NCBI RefSeq assembly: GCF_900169265.1
Contig: NZ_FXYX01000007.1
Location: 1-64,000, forward strand
Length of the DNA stretch: 64,000 nt
From: Brevibacterium iodinum ATCC 49514
GTDB taxonomy: Bacteria > Actinomycetota > Actinomycetes > Actinomycetales > Brevibacteriaceae
Reading direction: 5' to 3'
Shown here in pieces: positions 42,342-50,553 of this stretch. Made by a program: the position numbers and the translations under genes. The first letter of the stretch is position 1; every line of letters begins with the position of its first letter. The notes below the pieces were generated by a model. The model ran no database searches. It saw only the letters and a program-made list of their open reading frames with translations, and was not told the DNA's origin.

Positions 42342-43654
42342 TGGATGTCTTCCGCTTGACCGGCCCCTCACAGTTGGCGGGAACCATCGATGTCAGAGGC
42401 GCCAAGAACAGCGTCCTCAAACTCATGGCCGCAAGTCTGCTGGCCGTGGGGCGTAGCACCATCACCAATGTGCCGGCCATCCTCGACGTGCGGATCATGG
42501 TCGCACTCCTCGTCCGGCTCGGATGCGAGGTCGACTACGATGCCGCCGACGGCATCGTGAGCATCGACGTCCCCGCCGAGGTCGGCATCCAAGCCGATTA
42601 CGAACTGGTCCGCGCCATGCGGGCATCGATCTCCGTCCTCGGGCCCCTGACCGCACGGATGCGATCTGCACATGTGGCTCTCCCCGGTGGAGACGCCATC
42701 GGCTCCCGCGGGCTCGATATGCACCAGGCCGGGCTCGAAGCGCTGGGCGCCGTCGTGCATCTCGACCACGGCTACTTCGTCGCAGAGGCCCCGAACGGAC
42801 TTCGCGGCACCGAGATCGTCCTCGAGTTCCCATCCGTGGGTGCCACCGAGAACCTCGTCATGGCGGCCACCCTCGCCCATGGCACCACCACCATCGCCAA
42901 CGCCGCGCGTGAACCGGAAATCGTCGACATCTGCACGATGCTCGTCGAGATGGGTGCGCAGATCGAGGGTATCGGCACCTCCGACCTCACCATCACGGGC
43001 GTCGAGTCGCTGCAGCCGGTCACCCACCGCACCGTCGGCGACCGCATCGTCGCCGGAACCTTCGCCTTCGGTGCCGCGCTGAGCGCGGGCGATGTGACCA
43101 TACGCGGAGTCGGACTCGACATCATGCCCAATATCGGAATGAAGCTTCGGGATTCGGGCGCCACGGTGGAAGATCTTGGTGAGATCATCCTCGGTGACGG
43201 AACGCAGGGCAAGGGATTCCGCGTCATCGGCGCGCCGCGTCCTCATGCCATCCGGGTGGCCACCATGCCGTTCCCGGGCTTCCCGACGGATCTGCAGCCG
43301 TTCGTCATCGCATTGAACTCGGTGTCCGACGGTATCGGTCTGCTGTCTGAGAATCTGTTCGAAGCGCGCTGGCGCTTCGTGCAGGAGATCGCCCGCCTCG
43401 GTGCGAAGGTCCGCATCGACGGTAACCATGCACTCGTCACCGGCAGCGAGAGTCTTTCCGGTGCTGAGGTCGAAGCCTCCGACATCCGCGCGGGAGCGGG
43501 CTTGGTCATGGCCGCCCTCCGGGCCGGGGGAGTCACCGAGGTATCGGGAATCGATCACATCGAACGCGGCTACGAGAACTTCGTCGACAACCTTCGCGCC
43601 CTCGGTATCGACATCGAACGCGTCGAGAAGCGCGACGTCCTCAGCTTCGACTAG
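42341..43654 (+). CDS. murA: UDP-GlcNAc 1-carboxyvinyltransferase, Asp-type
   Basis: The first committed step of peptidoglycan synthesis, transferring enolpyruvyl from PEP to UDP-GlcNAc. 437 residues with GAKNSVLKLMAASLLA, the active-site loop LPGGDAIGSRGLDMHQ, and FPTDLQPF near the end. The loop has Asp118 where most bacteria have the fosfomycin-reactive Cys, as in M. tuberculosis MurA (Asp117), so fosfomycin should not inactivate it. The ATG overlaps the DUF2550 stop (TAATG). No clear terminator follows. Confidence 0.95.
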   Translation: MDVFRLTGPSQLAGTIDVRGAKNSVLKLMAASLLAVGRSTITNVPAILDVRIMVALLVRLGCEVDYDAADGIVSIDVPAEVGIQADYELVRAMRASISVLGPLTARMRSAHVALPGGDAIGSRGLDMHQAGLEALGAVVHLDHGYFVAEAPNGLRGTEIVLEFPSVGATENLVMAATLAHGTTTIANAAREPEIVDICTMLVEMGAQIEGIGTSDLTITGVESLQPVTHRTVGDRIVAGTFAFGAALSAGDVTIRGVGLDIMPNIGMKLRDSGATVEDLGEIILGDGTQGKGFRVIGAPRPHAIRVATMPFPGFPTDLQPFVIALNSVSDGIGLLSENLFEARWRFVQEIARLGAKVRIDGNHALVTGSESLSGAEVEASDIRAGAGLVMAALRAGGVTEVSGIDHIERGYENFVDNLRALGIDIERVEKRDVLSFD

Positions 43655-44061
43655 ATCTCTCTCGACGAACTTCGCGGACTCCGGCTGTCAGGAGTTGCCT
43701 GGTTCGTACAAGTCGGCCCTCGGTTCTCGGTCGACATCGCGCTCGTTAAATCGGTAGCCATTGCGCTCGTTCAAGCCGGCCCCCGTCTGTCCGAGGTCCG
43801 CTCTCTCGTTCAAGGCCACCTTCGTCTATCCGAGGTTCCTACTCTCGTTCAAAGCCACCCTCGTCTGTCGATAGGTAGACGGCGCGGAACTCGCGCTTCG
43901 CCTTGAACGGCGACTGTGACCGAACGCCGTTCGAGGGCCTGCGCGGTGTTTCCGCGGACCAGCATATCGGCCGATCCTCATGAGGATGCGGTCTGTGTGG
44001 AGGAGTCGAGGGTTGTCCACAGCCCGACTTCTCATCCTGGTTCTCCCGCGTCTCGTCACGC
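43655..44061. other. 407-base intergenic region with degenerate repeats
   Basis: Between murA and the DUF559-like gene I see no convincing gene on either strand. It contains the 39-bp repeat array at 43703-43882. The base composition is less GC-biased than the surrounding genes. Confidence 0.75.
43703..43882. repeat. Degenerate 39-bp tandem repeat, about five units
   Basis: Three adjacent 39-base units start at 43766, 43805 and 43844, each opening CTCGTTCAA with GCC then CGTCT after it. Weaker units start at 43703 (39 bases) and 43742 (cut to 24 bases). There are no unique spacers, so this is not CRISPR. 39 bases is 13 codons, and the minus strand shows a matching DEGGxER-like peptide period broken by stops, so it may be a decayed repeat gene or simple slippage. 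Confidence 0.75.
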
Positions 44062-45069
44062 ATGCTTGAAGGCATGTATGGATGTCTGTCGACTGCCGCA
44101 CTGCTCGCGGCCGGGTGGGACTGTCATCGGATCAGAGCCGCCGAACGATGCTGTCTGCGACGATTGGAACGAGGGCGATATGTTGTCACCGCAGAATGTT
44201 CTGATCCGGCGCACAGTTTCGTCAGTGCGATAGCTGCGGCGCCCACGACCACACTGCCGATAGAGTCGACGGGGCTGCGCAAACGCGTGGAGGATTTGAG
44301 AATCCTCGTCCGGTCGTACGTCGATCGCCTACCTCCGGACGCAGTATTCTCTCACCGCAGCGCACTGATCGTTCACGGCCTACCAATTCCATACGTCGAG
44401 CGGGACGACGTCTTCGCCGAATCGGTGAGTCCGCGCAGCGGAGTTCGTCTGGCGAGGATGCTTGTGCGGCGACGCGTCTCAGATCGTGCAGAGAAAGAGT
44501 TCGTCGATGGGATCCCGGTGACGACGGTCCTGCAGACGCTGCTCGACATTGCTCGGGACTGTCCGCTCGCGTTCTCTGTCGCGGCGCTCGATGCAGCGGT
44601 GCGCAGCTCGGTCGTGACCGTCGATCAGATGCGTTCCTTCAGTGAAGCGCATCCTGTTCGCACAGGCACACGGAAGATCGTCAAGGTATTGGAGAATGTC
44701 GATGCACGCCGCGAGAGCGTCGCTGAGTCGATCTGCGCGGTGCGGTTCGTCGAGCATTCGATTCCGGGGTTCGAGCCGCAGGTCGACATTCGCGATGGAG
44801 GCGGCAAGCACTTGGGCCGTACCGATTTCGCCAATAGACGTGCGAAGGTCATCGCAGAGTTCGATGGTGCAGGAAAGTACCACCTCGACGGAGCGGATCC
44901 GCAACTGACTTTCGAACGTGAACGGCGCCGCGAGTATGCGCTGCGCAACGAGGGCTGGTTGGTCTTCCGCGTCCGGTGGAGCGATCTCTTCTCCGCCGAT
45001 CTCTTCCTGCGTATCGGAGAGTCAGTGCGACGACGACTGGTCGTGGACGACAGCCGTCGCGAAGCATGA
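44062..45069 (+). CDS. DUF559-like protein: wHTH plus Vsr-type nuclease fold
   Basis: 335 residues. The N-terminal part (CLSTAALLAAGWDCHRIRAAERCCLRRLERGRYVV) resembles the winged-helix domain of AbiEi-type antitoxins. The C-terminal part (about residues 230-325) has the pattern of DUF559/Vsr-like endonucleases: QVDIRDGG...GRTDFANRRAKVIAEFDGAGKYH, giving candidate Asp and Glu metal ligands. Such proteins are abundant, unassigned and patchily distributed in Actinobacteria. It stands alone, flanked by repeats on both sides, and has no good ribosome binding site; ATG at 44074 is an alternative start. Defence or mobile origin is inference. Confidence 0.7.
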   Translation: MLEGMYGCLSTAALLAAGWDCHRIRAAERCCLRRLERGRYVVTAECSDPAHSFVSAIAAAPTTTLPIESTGLRKRVEDLRILVRSYVDRLPPDAVFSHRSALIVHGLPIPYVERDDVFAESVSPRSGVRLARMLVRRRVSDRAEKEFVDGIPVTTVLQTLLDIARDCPLAFSVAALDAAVRSSVVTVDQMRSFSEAHPVRTGTRKIVKVLENVDARRESVAESICAVRFVEHSIPGFEPQVDIRDGGGKHLGRTDFANRRAKVIAEFDGAGKYHLDGADPQLTFERERRREYALRNEGWLVFRVRWSDLFSADLFLRIGESVRRRLVVDDSRREA

Positions 45070-45283
45070 TCCTGACGCTCGATCAAGGCGGACAGCGTAA
45101 GACGGCTCGTAAACGGGGCGATAAACGCTATCCGCCTTGATCGACGGCGTGGGCCCACGCTGAGGAGCTACGGACGCTGCACGAGGGAAGCGACACGGCT
45201 CGGCTTGATCGGCGACGCTGGAGTGGGTAGCCGGCCATCCCGCAGGTTGACCGTGGGCCCATCCGCCGATTGACCCTGGGTGA
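45070..45283. repeat. Intergenic region with 19-bp inverted repeat and palindromes
   Basis: Arms 45079-45097 and 45126-45144 are complementary at 18 of 19 positions around a 28-base loop. A perfect palindrome GCGTGGGCCCACGC follows at 45147-45160. A variant of the arm word (CTTGATCGGCG) recurs at about 45203, and TTGACCGTGGG/TTGACCCTGGG at about 45247 and 45270. It may terminate the DUF559 and nucS transcripts, or be an extragenic palindromic element. Confidence 0.65.
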
Positions 45284-45979
45284 TCAGAAGAGGCGCGTCT
45301 CGGGGTCGTCCATTCCGCGGAGAGCATCGTAGTCGAGAACGACGCAGCGTATGCCGCGGTCCTCGGCGAGCGTGCGTGCCTGCGGTTTGATCTCCTGAGC
45401 AGCGAAGACTCCGTTGACTGGGCTCAGCAGTGGATCGCGATTCATGAGCTCGAGATAGCGGGTCAGCTGTTCGACACCGTCGATATCGCCGCGGCGTTTG
45501 ATCTCCACTGCCACAGACTTCTGTCCGTCGTCACGAGCCAAGATGTCCACCGGACCGATCGCGGTCATGTACTCGCGGCGCACCAGACTGTAGCCCTCGC
45601 CGAGGGTCTCGATATGTTCGGCGAGCAGTTCCTGCAGATGCGCTTCGACCCCGTCCTTGACCAGCCCGGGATCGACACCGAACTCATAGGAGTCGTCAGC
45701 GAGAACCTCGGCGATGGAGATGACGAGACGGTCTCCGGTCTTCGTCTGCGAAACCTCCCACAGCTCCGTCAGACCGGCCTCTTCCTGCTCGGTGTCGGGC
45801 TCGATATGCCGAACCGTGCACGGGGGAGTCATCCAGTTCAGCGGCTTATAGGAACCGCCGTCGGAATGGATGAGCACCGAGCCGTCAGACTTGAGCATAA
45901 TGAGGCGGGTGGCCATCGGAAGGTGGGCGGTCAGACGACCGGCATAATCAACGGAGCATTGGGCAATGACTAGACGCAC
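45284..45979 (-). CDS. nucS: Mismatch-specific endonuclease NucS (EndoMS)
   Basis: 231 residues, DUF91 family. NucS performs mutS/mutL-independent mismatch repair in most Actinobacteria by cutting both strands at G-T, G-G and T-T mismatches. The RecB-like catalytic core is [10 protein letters not shown]...VAVEIKRRG (Asp, Glu-x-Lys). The protein ends in ETRLF, fitting the C-terminal sliding-clamp-binding tail of this family. GTG at 45979 starts [16 protein letters not shown], as in orthologues. It is divergent from a zinc-ribbon gene 30 bases away. Confidence 0.95.
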   Translation of the reverse strand: MRLVIAQCSVDYAGRLTAHLPMATRLIMLKSDGSVLIHSDGGSYKPLNWMTPPCTVRHIEPDTEQEEAGLTELWEVSQTKTGDRLVISIAEVLADDSYEFGVDPGLVKDGVEAHLQELLAEHIETLGEGYSLVRREYMTAIGPVDILARDDGQKSVAVEIKRRGDIDGVEQLTRYLELMNRDPLLSPVNGVFAAQEIKPQARTLAEDRGIRCVVLDYDALRGMDDPETRLF

Positions 45980-46009
45980 GCGCTTCAGCCTACGTGAGAC
46001 AATGACTCA
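45980..46009. promoter_or_regulatory. 30-base bidirectional leaderless promoter
   Basis: On the minus strand TAGGCT (45987-45992) lies seven bases before the nucS GTG. On the plus strand GACAAT (45998-46003) lies six bases before the zinc-ribbon ATG. Neither gene has a ribosome binding site, and only 30 bases separate the start codons, so both mRNAs are probably leaderless and share this promoter. Inference from spacing. Confidence 0.5.
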
Positions 46010-46306
46010 ATGCCACGATCTTCATCCTCGCGTCGAAAGAACAAATGGCAGCAGGCTCCCCGAGATCTGTCCGACTCTGTGGCCGGCATTCGGACAAGCC
46101 GTTCATTGCCGGACGGAACCTGGTCCGTGCAGACCGTGAAGGGAAACGAATCCGGCAAGGTCTATGTCTGCCCTGGATGTGGCCGCGATGTCAGTGCCGC
46201 CACGAGCCATGTCGTTGCGTGGCGTCAGGATGCTCCCCACGGAATCGAGATCGGGGTCGAGAGCAGGCGGCACTGGCACCAGCACTGCTTCGACCGCTTC
46301 CGGTGA
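46010..46306 (+). CDS. Small zinc-ribbon protein divergent from nucS
   Basis: 98 residues with a basic N-terminus and a likely zinc site formed by CPGCGRD (about residues 54-60), a downstream His and the C-terminal HWHQHCFDRF. Similar proteins occur across Actinobacteria and are often mislabelled ATP/GTP-binding protein, though no nucleotide-binding motif is present. Its start is 30 bases from that of nucS on the other strand. Function unknown; a nucleic-acid role is only suggested by the zinc site and neighbour. Confidence 0.8.
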   Translation: MPRSSSSRRKNKWQQAPRDLSDSVAGIRTSRSLPDGTWSVQTVKGNESGKVYVCPGCGRDVSAATSHVVAWRQDAPHGIEIGVESRRHWHQHCFDRFR

Positions 46307-46385
46307 GGGACGGGGGAGATCAGATGATCTCCAGGCTGTCGTCAACTGGGCTGGAGTCGACTGAAGTTAGCCAACGTGCCTCACA

Positions 46386-46423
46386 ATGACGAAGGGACCC
46401 GCATCAGCAGGTCCCTTCGTCAT
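46386..46423. terminator. Bidirectional terminator
   Basis: A perfect 14-bp inverted repeat (46386-46399 and 46410-46423, ATGACGAAGGGACC and complement) with a 10-base loop lies between convergent genes. Just beyond, TCAATCGGTCTC occurs twice (46446 and 46476), 30 bases apart, near the end of the coiled-coil gene. Confidence 0.75.
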
Positions 46424-46485
46424 AGTCGATTCGGGCGGTCTCAGATCAATCGGTCTCGACCCAGCCGGACTCGACTCAATCGGTC

Positions 46486-48114
46486 TCAGCGCAGCGAGTT
46501 GCGCGAGCGCGAGGTCTTCGAGTTGTCCTTCGAGCCGGAGACCTGAGCGTTGATCGAGATCGTGTCCTCGTCGGTGGCGCCGTTGGGCAGATCTTCGCCT
46601 GCCGTGTCCTTCTCATCAGCGGCAGAGTCAGCGGTCGACTGCGCATCGTTCTTCGAAGCCGGAGCCGACTTCGAGCTTTCGGCCGACTCGTCGGATGCCT
46701 TCGCCGGGCTTTTGCCCTTGGCTCCGGCACTATCGCTCTTGGCTGGCCCGGTCGACTTCGAACCCCCGCCCGAGGCGGACCCGGACTTCGAGGAGTCGGC
46801 ATCGGAGTCGTTCGACGCAGCATCATCGGTCGACTTCGCGGAGTCCTCGGACTTCGGTGAATCCTCCGACGAGTCATCGCCGGCCAGCAGGTCTTCGAGC
46901 TCCTGTCCGTCGGCGATCTGCTCGGTGGCGTGAGACGCCGATTCGGCCTTCGCCGGATCAACTGAGTCGCCGCCCATGACCCCGGGCATAGCGAACAGCG
47001 AACGGAGCTGGTCGAGCTGAGCAGTGATCGTCTTGCGCTGCTTCGTGAGCAGATCGACCTGCGACTGTGCGGAGGCGACATTGCGCTTGGCCTCTGCCGC
47101 GGATTCCTCGATGGTCGCCTCGGCGGTGGCGCGAGCTTCCGCAATGAGCGTCTGTGCGCGGGACTTTCCGTCGGCGATGATCTCGTCGGCCTTCTTCACC
47201 GCGTCGGTGCGAGTCTGCTCCGCACGCTCGGCAGCTTCTTTGGCCTCGGTGTCGGCCTTCGCCGCACGTGCCTGAGCCTCTTCGACGAGCTTCTTGTTCT
47301 CGACCTGCGCCTCTTCGTAGCGCTTCTTGCGTTCGGTCTCGGCTTCCTTGCGCTTGTTTGCGAGCTCGACGTCGAAGTCGTTTCCGGCCTTCTTCGATGC
47401 CTCGTCGCGAGCCTTCGCGGACTTGAGCAGCTCGTCGGCCTGTGCCTGAGCAGCCGCCACCGTCTCCTCTGCCTCGGTCTTGGCCTCGGCACGCAGATCC
47501 GCGGCTTCCTTCTCAGCGGTCGCCCGCAGTTCGGAGAGCTCGAGATCAAGGCTCTCGCGAGCCTCCTTTGCGGAAGCGGCATTCGCTTCCTTGGCCTGCT
47601 TGGTCTCGCGTTCGGTGGTTGCGCTGAGCTCGGCTGCGCGCTTCTCAGCGGCTTTGATCGTCTCTTCGGCGCGCAGCTCGGCCGAGGAGGTGATCGCATC
47701 GGCTTCCGAGCGCGCATTGGACAGTGTGTCGTTGCTCTCGGTGTGCATCCGAGCGCGAGCGGATGCCGCCTCGGCGCGGGCCTTGTTCCGGATCGTCTCG
47801 GCATCGGAATTGGCCTGAGCCAGGGTCTCGCGAGCCTGCGACTCGGCGATCTTGAGAAGATGGTCGATGCGGCTTCCGGGAGGCCCTGCCGCCTCTGCGT
47901 TGTCGTTGGCAGCCTTCTTCAGCTGTGCCTTGGCCTCGGAGAGCTCACCTGCGATCTGCAGCTTCGCCCGATCTGCATTGATGACTTGACTGCGTGCATC
48001 GGCCAGGGCCTTGCGGACCGACTCGACCTCGGTGCGCAGCTGCTGCAGTCGCGAATCGACTTCACTCTTCTCGTAGCCGCGCATCGCTGTGCGGAATTCT
48101 TCGGTGGGCGTCAC
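46486..48114 (-). CDS. DivIVA-domain long coiled-coil protein
   Basis: 542 residues. The N-terminus EEFRTAMRGYEKSEVDSRLQQL matches the membrane-binding DivIVA domain. Residues about 20-390 are an almost unbroken Ala/Glu/Lys coiled coil, and the last ~150 residues are a low-complexity Ser/Asp/Ala/Lys tail. The layout recalls the polarity scaffolds of Actinobacteria (DivIVA/Wag31, Scy, FilP) that place cell-wall synthesis. It is probably a cytoskeletal or polar scaffold, distinct from the main DivIVA, which is usually shorter and near ftsZ. GTG at 48114. Confidence 0.78.
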   Translation of the reverse strand: MTPTEEFRTAMRGYEKSEVDSRLQQLRTEVESVRKALADARSQVINADRAKLQIAGELSEAKAQLKKAANDNAEAAGPPGSRIDHLLKIAESQARETLAQANSDAETIRNKARAEAASARARMHTESNDTLSNARSEADAITSSAELRAEETIKAAEKRAAELSATTERETKQAKEANAASAKEARESLDLELSELRATAEKEAADLRAEAKTEAEETVAAAQAQADELLKSAKARDEASKKAGNDFDVELANKRKEAETERKKRYEEAQVENKKLVEEAQARAAKADTEAKEAAERAEQTRTDAVKKADEIIADGKSRAQTLIAEARATAEATIEESAAEAKRNVASAQSQVDLLTKQRKTITAQLDQLRSLFAMPGVMGGDSVDPAKAESASHATEQIADGQELEDLLAGDDSSEDSPKSEDSAKSTDDAASNDSDADSSKSGSASGGGSKSTGPAKSDSAGAKGKSPAKASDESAESSKSAPASKNDAQSTADSAADEKDTAGEDLPNGATDEDTISINAQVSGSKDNSKTSRSRNSLR

Positions 48115-48304
48115 TGAAACGAACTCCTGTCATCTTGGAAAGGGGGTGTTCTTAGGCTGTCTTCGTCCTACTCTAACGGAGACTCCATGAGTGTTGGGTG
48201 CGAATGCGGGAGTGTGGACGAGGGGTTGATCCATGGCTGCGCGGACCCCGTGATGCAGGCCACATGGGCCTCGACTAGGCTGGTGGATGTCGAAATGCAT
48301 ACGT

Positions 48305-48326
48305 GTTGCGGACCCGAGTCCGCAAC
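48305..48326. promoter_or_regulatory. Operator-like palindrome before the thiolase gene
   Basis: GTTGCGGAC (48305-48313) and its exact complement GTCCGCAAC (48318-48326) flank CCGA. It lies just ahead of the GAGGAGG ribosome binding site and has no T-tract, so a repressor site (for example TetR-type) or mRNA hairpin is more likely than a terminator. Confidence 0.5.
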
Positions 48327-48347
48327 GCGGATATCCGAGGAGGAAAT

Positions 48348-49538
48348 ATGGCTGATGCAGTGATCGTCGCCGGAGCGCGCACACCGTTCGGGCGACTGCA
48401 GGGAGAGTTGTCGAAACTCAGTGCCGTCGAGCTCGGCGCCGAAGCCATCGCCGGTGCACTCGATCGCGCCGGCATTCAGGGCTCCGACGTCGACTATGTG
48501 ATCATGGGCCAGGTTCTGCAGGCCGGCAACAGTCAGGGTCCCGGTCGTCAGGCGGCGGTCAAAGCCGGCATCCCAATGTCCGTTCCGGCCGTGTCGGTCA
48601 ACAAGCTGTGCCTGTCGGGCATCAACACGATCACCCAGGCAGCCCAGCTGATCCGGGCCGGCGAGTACGACGTCGTCGTGGCTGGCGGTCAGGAATCGAT
48701 GAGCCAGGCGCCGCACATGCTCATGAAGTCACGTTCGGGGTACAAGTACGGCGATGTCGTCGCCAAGGACCATATGGACTACGACGGTCTCTGGGACGCA
48801 TTCACCGATCAGGCTATGGGCGGACTGACCGAAGAAGCCAATGCCGGTGACCGCGAGTTCTCCCGCGCCGATCAGGATGAGTTCTCCGCTCGTTCGCACC
48901 AGCGCGCTGCGGCGGCACAGAAGTCCGGTGCCTTCGACAATGAGATCGTGCCAGTGACCATCAGCTCGCGCAAGGGCGATGTCACCATCTCCGCAGACGA
49001 GGGTGTGCGTCCTGACACGACGGCGGGGTCCCTGTCCAAGCTGCGCCCGTCCTTCCGGAAGGACGGAACGATCACCGCCGGCAACGCTTCGCAGATCTCC
49101 GACGGAGCCTGTGCTGTCGTCGTCATGTCGCGTGAGAAGGCCGAAGAGCTCGGCGCTCCGATCCTCGCCGAGATCCGCTCGCATGCCTGGACCGCCGGAC
49201 CGGATTCGACTCTCCAGCACCAGCCGTCACAGGCGATCAAGGTCGCTGCCGAGCGTGAAGGCGTCGCAGCGGACTCCTTCGATCTCTATGAGATCAACGA
49301 AGCCTTCGCCGCCGTCGGCCTGGCCAGCGCCAAAGACCTCGGCATCGACGAGGACAAGGTCAACGTCAACGGCGGCGCCGTCGCACTGGGCCACCCGATC
49401 GGTGCCTCGGGAGCCCGGGTCGTCCTCACCCTTGCCCTCGAACTCCAGCGCCGAGGCGGCGGCACGGGTATCGCCGCACTCTGCGGAGGCGGCGGCCAGG
49501 GTGACTCGCTCATCGTGACAGTGCCTGCTCAGGCCTGA
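48348..49538 (+). CDS. Acetyl-CoA C-acetyltransferase (thiolase)
   Basis: 396 residues. The nucleophilic cysteine is in SVNKLCLSG, the catalytic His in [15 protein letters not shown], with NEAFA and the second cysteine in CGGGGQGD. Likely a biosynthetic or degradative acetoacetyl-CoA thiolase in the cytoplasm; the direction cannot be told. ATG at 48348 is chosen for GAGGAGG five bases upstream; the frame stays open further 5' without a site. A palindrome upstream may control it. Confidence 0.92.
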   Translation: MADAVIVAGARTPFGRLQGELSKLSAVELGAEAIAGALDRAGIQGSDVDYVIMGQVLQAGNSQGPGRQAAVKAGIPMSVPAVSVNKLCLSGINTITQAAQLIRAGEYDVVVAGGQESMSQAPHMLMKSRSGYKYGDVVAKDHMDYDGLWDAFTDQAMGGLTEEANAGDREFSRADQDEFSARSHQRAAAAQKSGAFDNEIVPVTISSRKGDVTISADEGVRPDTTAGSLSKLRPSFRKDGTITAGNASQISDGACAVVVMSREKAEELGAPILAEIRSHAWTAGPDSTLQHQPSQAIKVAAEREGVAADSFDLYEINEAFAAVGLASAKDLGIDEDKVNVNGGAVALGHPIGASGARVVLTLALELQRRGGGTGIAALCGGGGQGDSLIVTVPAQA

Positions 49539-49573
49539 GCCGAGTCGTTCGACCGCAAGAAAGACAGTTCAAC

Positions 49574-49603
49574 CGGTGGGGAGCCGATCGGCTCCCCACC
49601 GGA
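49574..49603 (+). terminator. Perfect 30-base palindrome after the thiolase gene
   Basis: Fifteen-base perfect arms (49574-49588, 49589-49603), GC-rich and without a T-tract. Probably a terminator or 3'-end stabiliser between the thiolase and the following small gene. Confidence 0.55.
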
Positions 49604-49625
49604 CCGGACAGAAGGGACCACCATC

Positions 49626-49940
49626 ATGCTCGCAGCTTTCTCAGTCGCTCCCAGTGGGGGAGAAGGGACCGACGCCTCGGTCCACGATGCCGTGGCAGCG
49701 GCTGTCGAGATCGTCCGCAATTCCGGCCTGCCGCACCGGACGGACTCGATGTTCACGACCATCGAAGGGGAATGGGACGAGGTCTTCGCGGTGATCAAAG
49801 AGGCCACCGAGGCTGTCGGCGAGTTCGGCACTCGAGTGTCCCTGGTGGTCAAGGCCGATATCCGCCCTGGTTACTCCGGCGAGATCGACGGCAAACTCGA
49901 GCGTCTGGAGAAAGCGATCGACGCTCGAGGCGAAGGCTGA
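49626..49940 (+). CDS. Thiamine-binding protein, MTH1187/YkoF family
   Basis: 104 residues of the DUF77 ferredoxin-like fold (MLAAFSVAPSG, SGLPHRTDSMFTTIEGEWDEVFAVIKEA). Structures of the family bind thiamine or its HMP moiety. Start ATG at 49626 has GAAGGGACC nearby. Linkage to the upstream thiolase is weak because of the palindrome between them. Its in vivo role is unknown. Confidence 0.82.
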   Translation: MLAAFSVAPSGGEGTDASVHDAVAAAVEIVRNSGLPHRTDSMFTTIEGEWDEVFAVIKEATEAVGEFGTRVSLVVKADIRPGYSGEIDGKLERLEKAIDARGEG

Positions 49941-50028
49941 GACGAATTCTACTGAAATTCTCAGTGACGTGAGTCTCGTCTGGCGTTAGTCTTTCTCCAT
50001 CGGATGCATCGATCGAAGGAGATGGACA

Positions 50029-50235
50029 ATGAGTGGTGCAAAGCTCTTCTCAGTTGCCACAGCACTCACGCTTGTCGCGCTGCTGGGCTTCATGCTCGCA
50101 GGATTCTTCCCGATCATCGTCGACTTCGCCTTCGGGATCGAAGCCGTGGCAGTCATTCTTGCGATGACGGGAGTGGTGGCCGTGTCATTCGTGACGGTGA
50201 TGAAGTCGATGGAGAACGCAGCCCGTCACTACTGA
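50029..50235 (+). CDS. Small two-helix membrane protein
   Basis: 68 residues, with hydrophobic segments at about 7-29 and 34-57 and a short polar end. ATG at 50029 has AAGGAGATGG upstream, supporting translation. No family recognised; short actinobacterial membrane proteins of this kind are common. Confidence 0.65.
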   Translation: MSGAKLFSVATALTLVALLGFMLAGFFPIIVDFAFGIEAVAVILAMTGVVAVSFVTVMKSMENAARHY

Positions 50236-50268
50236 GATGTTCCTGCCGTGCTTTCACGGCAGCGCGTT

Positions 50269-50323
50269 GGCCCCGGTTCGAGGCGACGGATGGGACAGTC
50301 CGCACCGACCCGGGGCCGCTTTC
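50269..50323 (+). terminator. Terminator after the small membrane protein gene
   Basis: Arms 50269-50280 and 50306-50317 pair at 11 of 12 positions, followed by GCTTTCT. A smaller hairpin CTGCCGT/ACGGCAG precedes it at 50243-50262. Confidence 0.5.
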
Positions 50324-50356
50324 TGTTCTCATCCGGGCATCGGTTACGATATTTGA

Positions 50357-50430
50357 GCCTCCGTAGCTCAGTCGGATAGAGCAACCGCCTTCTAAGCGGT
50401 AGGTCGCGGGTTCGAGCCCCGCCGGGGGCG
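50357..50430 (+). tRNA. tRNA-Arg (TCT)
   Basis: A 74-base cloverleaf with acceptor GCCTCCG/CGGGGGC, anticodon loop CTTCTAA (TCT, reading AGA) and discriminator G. CCA is not encoded. Confidence 0.94.
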
Positions 50431-50553
50431 CTCTCATACCCGCACCCGTTGAACGGGCAGGTCCGTCTGATCCCTGCTGTCGCTGAGCAATTCCGCGCCG
50501 ATACGGCGTGGCAGTTGGTGCCGAGCTGGGAAAACATAGAGAGTGGAGGCGTG

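Noticed and set aside
43703-43882. Repeat array considered as CRISPR
   Set aside because: Units are directly adjacent with no unique spacers and drift in sequence, and there are no cas genes in the window.
43839-44075. A 78-codon minus-strand frame ending in the repeat array
   Set aside because: No ribosome binding site, ends at a stop inside a repeat and overlaps the DUF559 gene start; kept only as a remark on the 13-codon period.
50357-50430. tRNA-Arg(TCT) as an edge of a GTPase island
   Set aside because: The downstream genes have the same codon use as their neighbours and no repeat of the tRNA end is found.
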